Shown piece after piece: positions 12,034 through 64,000 of a stretch of DNA of 64,000 nucleotides; the stretch's first letter is position 1; each line of letters begins with the position of its first letter. Made by a program: the position numbers and the translations under genes. This DNA is from Dreissena polymorpha (Eukaryota > Mollusca > Bivalvia > Myida > Dreissenidae). The notes beneath the pieces are model-generated. The model had not been told where the DNA came from. It ran no database searches and saw nothing but the letters and a program-made list of their open reading frames with translations. Location: NCBI RefSeq assembly GCF_020536995.1, contig NC_068366.1:25101973-25165972 (forward strand), in the 5' to 3' direction.

Positions 12034-12540
12034 TTAAAGGTGCCTTTTCACATATTTTGGCATGTTTTGAAGTTTGTCATTAATTGCTTTCTATTGATAA
12101 ATGTAAACATTTGCTCTAAAAAGCTCATGTAAAAAAATCAATAATATAAAAAAAAGTAACCCTCATCAAGGCTCGAACCACTGACCCCTGGAGTCCTGGC
12201 GTAAAAAGTCTCCCCATTTGACCTCTCGACCGTCCTTCCGCATGAATGATGTATTTTATACTATCCGCATGAATGATGTATTTTATACTATATAAAAGCA
12301 ATCCTCGTAGTTTCACAAAATATAACGACAACAACAGAACTCTCAAAATTATTAAATCGTTTCGCGTTGCAACGCTTTATACTTTTCAGGTTTTTAAATC
12401 GTCAAAAGATTCTAGAGCATGGCAAATGCACAGTGTTACTGTTTCCTCACAAATATCATAACTAAATCCAAAATTAGCGAATCTGAAACAACTTTTTTAA
12501 ATTTTGTCAATTTACCAAAACGTGAAAAGGCCCCTTTAAA
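12034..12540. repeat. MITE with internal tRNA-like block (family S, copy 1)
   Basis: Inverted ends: 'ttaaaggtgccttttcac' at the left and 'gtgaaaaggcccctttaaa' at the right. Inside is a tRNA-like block in minus orientation (about 12168-12240, B-box rc 'ggctcgaacc'). A 28-base piece ('gcatgaatgatgtattttat') is tandemly doubled near 12240-12290. Other copies: 31873, 36421/37836, 38424. Confidence 0.8.
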
Positions 12541-12654
12541 CCACAACATCTGCGTTCACAGTGCCTCTAGTTGGCATAAACGCCCTCGTTACGCCCCAGA
12601 CACATCACCGTGGTACTACCTTGATGCAGAAAGCACAAAGAAAGCTCGAATGGT

Positions 12655-13020
12655 CATTGTCGGTTCGGGTACTACTTACATATACCACGGGTACTCTTAA
12701 GTATACTTACATGTACCCCGGGTACGGTAAATATACTTCAACGTACCCGGGAATTTTAACGCTAAATCGGTCGTTGTCGTTTTTTTATATATTAATTATG
12801 TTCACATTCATGTCAATTTTCTGTTAAATGGCCTCTATATTATGGCCACTCATACTCAAAAAGCATGTTGATGCAGTTTTTATTTCAATAGAAGTTTGTT
12901 TAAGATAAACAATATCGTTTGACCGTAATCGGTAGCGCGCTTTACGACATCGGATTTTAGGCGGTAATACATCTCGGGTACAGTCTAATATCGACCGGGT
13001 ACGTTTAAGTATATTTACAC
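12655..13020. repeat. Cluster of GGGTAC motifs
   Basis: Recurrent GGGTAC/GTACCC words, for example 'acgggtactcttaagtata', 'taccccgggtacggtaaata' and 'cgaccgggtacgtttaagta', separated by similar AT-rich spacers. Looks like a decayed short tandem or inverted array; no function assigned. Confidence 0.4.
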
Positions 13021-13899
13021 ATAAAACACATCTGCTATTTTGTATTGAGGAAAAGTGTACAGTGGACCATTTTATTAGAGAAAAATTGCAGTAGGCCCAT
13101 CATTAAAATAACATTCCTAAGTTGAAGGTCAGCTGGGGGGGGGGGGGCGGGCCTATGACCTGCGTACGGGCCTGATGACTATTGACGAAACAAAATATGC
13201 AACATAACATTTCATAACGAATGCGCATGCTGATTGATTAACAGGACTTTTTGTTTTGAAAGTAATAACATAATAACATTATAATACTGCACCTAAGGCA
13301 AAAGTGATCACATACGTTAAATGAAATACAATTTAAAATTACATCAAGTCATTCTACAAGTATAGAAATCCCGCAATATTAAATTGCTTACGCATTTTAG
13401 AAAGTTCAAACATATGTGCACATTTATTTTTAAGACTGATGGGCGTTTATGATATCATTTCCAACGAAATGGTTTCAACTTGTAAATCAAGTCCGATTGG
13501 ATTGTTTGAGAGCGGTTTCAAATGAGATATATTCAACGCGTAATTTAAAGTCAATAAAGTCTGCGTGTATCAAACGCTAGTGGTTATCCTGTCAACATTC
13601 ATCATAAATAAATGCCCACTTTCTTGTTTGATTAACTTCACACAAATATAAGTTATTCGTGCAACGCAATTCACACATGGCCAGGACGATGATCGCTCCG
13701 CCCACTTAATTACATGGCTTAGCGGTTAGAAAACATAGACAAGATAACACCAAAGTGGCTTCATTGCCTATAGATTGCCTATTACCGCGATATTTGGATG
13801 ATTTTTTATGTTCTTTTGACAAACCATAAAACATTGGTAAAAGAGGGTCGTGCCATGGTTTAATTGTGCAAAATTAATGTACAAAATATTAGATTATAA

Positions 13900-14720
13900 A
13901 GAACATAAGCTATCTATAACGGGTATTTCGGTACGTTTAACACACCCTCACACGCCTGCGCGCTTACCGAAATCTAACCTTTTCCTACGTGTAATAGTGT
14001 TATTGGTAACAAATTAACACTTTTACACTGGTATTTACTATTTACCCATGTGAGTTACGGAAATATTAGCGAAACATTTTTTCAACGTATATTTGAAATG
14101 AGATAGCGCTTTATAACTGTGATTTCGGTTAAGTGGTACATTCTTTTCTGACGCCGATCGGGTACCGAAATCCGTATAAAAATGATATTATTTATATAAA
14201 ACATTGCTTTTAGGACATTAATAAATCATTCTAAGTTACAGTGCAAAACGAAAAAAATCAGTGTGGTAATTTTCTGATATAAATTAGTGTTCCATGAAGA
14301 GGATGTCGGTCAGGCTACTGAATACAGCTACCAGTATCAGACGCTCGCGCAGGTACCGACTTCCCCCAAGTTACCGCGTGTATTGGTGATATAAGTGATA
14401 AATAACTCTTATACAATGGCATTTATTAATACGTTTTTAATAAAAGTGACATAAAACTGTTTTCACTTGTTCCTGACACAAAAAGCGATGTATAACGGGG
14501 ATTTCGTTAAGTGATGCAAAGTGGGTACCAATATTCCTTTTTATTTTATCTACACAATTGATATACATCTTACTATTATTGCTTAAATGACATTGTCAGT
14601 TTTTAGTAAAAGTAATAGTTGATTGTTCTATAAGGGGGATTTCGGTAATACTACACATTGAAGCTTCCAATCGCACTTTTCAATACGACATGTATTCGTC
14701 GGAAAAGGCATAAATTCAAT
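13900..14720. repeat. Degenerate tandem repeat, period about 190 bp
   Basis: A block like 'tataacggggatttcgttaa' recurs near 13915, 14112, 14489 and 14625, with a weak trace near 14295. Spacers share 'ttttagtaaaagt'-like and 'tggtaacaaattaacac'-like pieces. This suggests an old satellite-like array between genes A and B. Strong divergence limits confidence. Confidence 0.4.
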
Positions 14721-15627
14721 TCATCTCACTTATTTTTCTGGATAACGACTGTTCGAGTTGCATAAACCCTATTTACACGTTAAACCATATTTCAATTCCA
14801 TTTTTTACTAAAAAAACCCAAACGAAACTCGTTGAAAGAAGAGAACTAGGCATTCGGCTTGTCTGGAAAAAGGCGGACTGGTCGTTACCAACCGCAGGCT
14901 GTCAAGCGGTCATACTTTTTCCTACTTTTTCCTACTATTTCCTACTTTTTCATCAGGATCCTACTTTTTCCTATTTTTTTACCAAATCTTCCTACTATTC
15001 CTACTTTTTCATTTTCAATGGAGATTTTTTTTAAAGAGTTTATTTAGTAAACTTGCAGGATGAATGAGTCTATGGCATGACTGTATCCCTGTTAATGTGC
15101 ATTCATCTAGATGAGACCTGACAACCCATGCTGACTGTCTGCTAGCACCTCTTCAGGAGCATAAATATTCATTTCTTATGTAACTTTTAAAATTATTGAC
15201 AAGTTTTTTTTTAAGTAACAATAGTGCCTTGTTTACTTCCTTAGCATTTGTACACTGCAGACTTCACTACCTTACACAGTTCCCAGTGATGCAAGAGCTG
15301 AGGGAACCCATTGTTTATTCCAGTTTTATTTTGTTTCCATTGACAACAATTTGACCAAACCTTATGCATGTTTACATGATATTGCTGTTTGGAATGTAGA
15401 GATATAGAGATACATGTATTGTATGAGTGTTTATGTAATATGGAATTTATTACACAAGTTATTGGAAAAAAGATAAAACTGATGCTTTGCCGAGTTTTCA
15501 TCATTTACAAATATAATGTAATAAATTCTGTATAACATGACAACGGATATGATGTTCTATTGATATCATAGGTACATCATGTTTAGTAATTAAAGATAAA
15601 TGCACAGAGCCTAAATGCCCTGATACA

Positions 15628-15850
15628 TTTTTATGCTCCCGGTAGGGTGGCATATTGCAGTTGTACTGTCAGTCCGTTTGTCTGTCTGTCTGTGTGTGTG
15701 TGTCCGTCCGAAAACTTTAATATGGGCCATAACTTTTGCAATATTGAAGATAGCAACTTGATATTTGGCATGCATGTGTATCTCATGAAGCTGCACATTT
15801 TGAGTGGGGAAAGGTGAAGGTCATCCTTCAAGGTCAAAAGTTAAAAAATA
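15628..15850. repeat. Dispersed bivalve-type repeat (TCCGTCCG / 'caaggtcaa' family)
   Basis: Starts at 'atgctcccggtagggtggca', has a TG/TC-rich part (tctgtctgtctgtgtg), then 'gatagcaacttgatatttgg' and ends near 'tcatccttcaaggtcaaaag'. An inverted relative lies at 44455-44692. It is nested in the 14895-17108 element. Confidence 0.65.
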
Positions 15851-16740
15851 CAATCCAATGGAAGTAATAAGCTTTAAAAGGGAGATAATTTCTAAACCTG
15901 CCAAATGATATATTGAAATTTTCTTTCAAAGCTGCGCAATAGTGGGCATTGTGTTTCGGACAAACACAATTCTTGTCTAATGATGCCATAGCTAGTGAGG
16001 TAACTTTAAGGTGTTAAAGCGAAGTATTAAAATTATTAAACGGCATTATTACACTCCCGCAAAGTCATCAATAATGTAAAAGCCATTATTTGAAACTGGA
16101 ATAAACAATGTAGTGCAACTGTTTCATTGCCCAATCAATGCTGTCATAAAAGATGTCAGGTGATAAGGTCCTATCTCCAGTTGCATAATCTGCTCTGCAA
16201 TGACCAGTCATTTTGAATGTAACTTAAGTCATTATAACTGCACCCTATTGTCAATTTAAAGGTTTCACAATGTAGCTGTAGCAGAGCATTTACACTGCTT
16301 TATATACTAGTATTAATCTTGTACAACAAGTTGGTGTATCACTAAATAAATTTGGTCTTCTGCTTAAGGATATAACATGCACAATATAATTACCATTTTT
16401 ATATCGATACACAGAAGACCTCTAACCACTTATTTGATGATACACCAAAATGAACAGCGTCTAATAACATGTATACTTCTTTATCAGGGTAGCTTTGCTT
16501 GAAACTTAATTATCATAGATACACTATAAGTGCTAAAATTCCTAGTGGGAAAACAAAGTTTAACCCTTCATGGATGGAGAAGTTGGACAACAGTGGAAAA
16601 AACACTGGGATCATGGTGCAAGAGAGATACCGGCAATGAGTTTGCAAGATATTGTACTGTCTGAATGAAGTCCATCTTGTAGTAATTCTGGTGCTAATCA
16701 ACTTATAAGTCATACAGGTGGATAAAAACACAAGGAAAAC

Positions 16741-16986
16741 ATGAAATACATGCATGATAATTCACAAAAGCGTTTGTTTGGAAGTGCCCAAAAGCAAAGC
16801 AGCTCTCAGGGTTGTGGGGATAAATCTATCTGTATGCAAGTACATCCATCACACAAGGAACAGGTACAAAAGGCTGAAATCTTCTGGGCCCTTAAGGTAG
16901 CTTCAAGTGGTTATCCATACAGAACATGTGATGGCACTCCTGCTCTGTTTCAAGCTATGTTTCCTGGACCTGTGTCTAAAAAATAA
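16741..16986 (+). pseudogene. Transposase-like fragment inside the 14895-17108 element
   Basis: 81 codons. The C-terminal half reads KAEIFWALKVASSGYPYRTC, then GTPALFQAMFPG, resembling a conserved block of hAT/ZMYM-like transposase-derived proteins in invertebrate genomes (recalled, not searched). No catalytic residues, and the ORF stops soon after, so it is a remnant. Confidence 0.5.
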
Positions 16987-17228
16987 GTATTATGTATTCC
17001 TACTTTTGAGGGAAAAGTTCCTACTTTTTCCTACTTTTTTCCTACTTTACTTGCAAAAGTAGTTCCTATTTTTTCCTACTTTTTGAAAAAAGGTCACTTG
17101 ACAGCCTGCAACCGGCGCGCCCGATTTATCGAGCGCTGATTGGTCGATCGATATTTAGGTAAGAATCTGATTGACAGGTGCAATAGTATTGCGTGTTAAT
17201 TGTTACACAGATGTGAGTTCAAATAACA

Positions 17229-17234
17229 TTTATT
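17229..17234 (-). other. Possible poly(A) signal of gene B
   Basis: AATAAA on the minus strand about 550 nt after the gene B stop, beyond the palindromic MITE at 17401-17660. If used, the MITE would lie in the 3' UTR. Weak evidence alone. Confidence 0.2.
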
Positions 17235-17400
17235 AAATACAATTGTGTACACGTATACAGTTTGTTTAATAGTTACATAACTCCGTCATGTAAATAAATA
17301 ATACCCGAGAGTCTTGTATGGGAGTGTCTGCAATATGTGCGAGTGTCATGTGTGATAGCGGATAAACACAAATATGTTCATCGTGCATAGTTGATAATAT

Positions 17401-17660
17401 GTGTCGCGTTCTGAGAGAACTGGGCATAATGTATGTGCGTAAAGCGTCGTCCCAGATAAGCCTGTGCAGTCCGCAGAGGCTAATCAGGGACGACACTTTC
17501 CGCTTTTATGACATATTTCGTTTAAATGAAATCTCTTCTTAGCAAAAATCAAATTTAGGCGGAAAGTGTCGTCCCTGATTAGCCTGTGCGGACTGCACAG
17601 GCTAATCTGGGATGACACTTTGCGCACATGCATTAAACCCAGTTTTCTCAGAACGCGACT
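17401..17660. repeat. Palindromic MITE, family P, copy 1
   Basis: About 260 bp. Ends 'gtcgcgttctgag' and 'ctcagaacgcgac' are inverted. Two inverted core blocks contain 'agcctgtgcagtccgcagag' and 'agcctgtgcggactgcacag', around a centre with 'tttatgacatatttcg'. It lies just downstream of the gene B stop codon. Confidence 0.85.
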
Positions 17661-17785
17661 CATATGTTAACGTCTCGTCTGAGAGGCTTCAATAAGCATC
17701 AATTAAATAGCTGAGTGTCTTGTTTGGAGTTCAGCAATATTCAACAAGAATTAAACAAGGAGTCTGATAGTCTTTCAGCTAAAGG

Positions 17786-64000
<46,215 letters not shown>

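Larger units (their letters stand above)
14895..17108. mobile_element. hAT-like DNA transposon derivative with 6-bp target duplication
   Basis: Termini CAGGCTGTCAAG and CTTGACAGCCTG are inverted repeats. They are flanked on both sides by CAACCG (14889-14894 and 17109-17114), a perfect 6-bp duplication. Subterminal regions on both sides contain runs of CCTACTTTTT (14920-15010, 17005-17085). A transposase-like fragment lies at 16741-16986. At 2.2 kb it is probably an internally deleted copy. The hAT assignment rests on CAGG ends and the fragment; the 6-bp duplication is shorter than the usual 8. Confidence 0.7.

Noticed and set aside
13133-13150. G-run (about 14 G) as a G-quadruplex or regulatory site
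   Set aside because: A single homopolymer run without the spaced G-tracts of a quadruplex and without context.

Overview
This is nuclear DNA of a eukaryote, most likely a bivalve mollusc. It is AT-rich, with short exons split by long introns, and it carries many copies of a palindromic repeat whose core reads like 'agcctgtgcagtccgcac'. From memory I associate that repeat with dreissenid mussels (Dreissena); no search was possible. No prokaryotic, viral or organellar features were seen.

All confident coding sequence is on the minus strand and forms two paralogous genes arranged head to tail. Gene A (stop at 826, ATG at 10298) is complete. It has 11 exons encoding a signal peptide, six-cysteine module, sushi/CCP, six-cysteine module, three EGF domains, six-cysteine module, CCP, one transmembrane helix and a 62-residue tail (about 489 aa if a one-base frameshift in exon 3 is discounted). 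Gene B (stop at 17786, 5' end beyond base 64000) has 46 exons in the window, 2336 residues: 14 CCP, one six-cysteine module, 12 EGF, one six-cysteine module, 10 CCP, one six-cysteine module, 3 CCP, one transmembrane helix and a tail of about 150 residues. Every extracellular exon starts and ends in phase 1, and every in-window exon of gene B joins in frame, so the model is internally consistent. Both proteins look like type I surface receptors or adhesion molecules, built from the modules of selectins, SVEP1 and complement regulators. No lectin, vWA or pentraxin domain was seen.

Layout: 1-825 is the 3' flank of gene A. 826-10298 is gene A. 10299-17785 is intergenic, with a tRNA-containing MITE, a degenerate tandem repeat, a 2.2 kb hAT-like element with a transposase fragment, and a palindromic MITE near the gene B 3' end. 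17786-64000 is gene B. Its introns hold foldback and TIR elements (18000-19313, 24711-27971 with a nested 25786-26573 element, 42649-44148, 51619-52831, 60463-61000), a 0.9 kb trinucleotide microsatellite (33636-34545), two copies of a 1.1 kb unclassified repeat, and at least nine copies of the palindromic MITE.

Main observations: an amplified two-exon CCP unit (alpha/beta) in the upstream part of gene B, with a recent intragenic duplication at its edge; two GC-AG introns in the EGF array; an aspartate in the membrane helix of both paralogues; Notch-type O-glycosylation consensus sites in the EGFs; and two damaged CCP domains in gene A.
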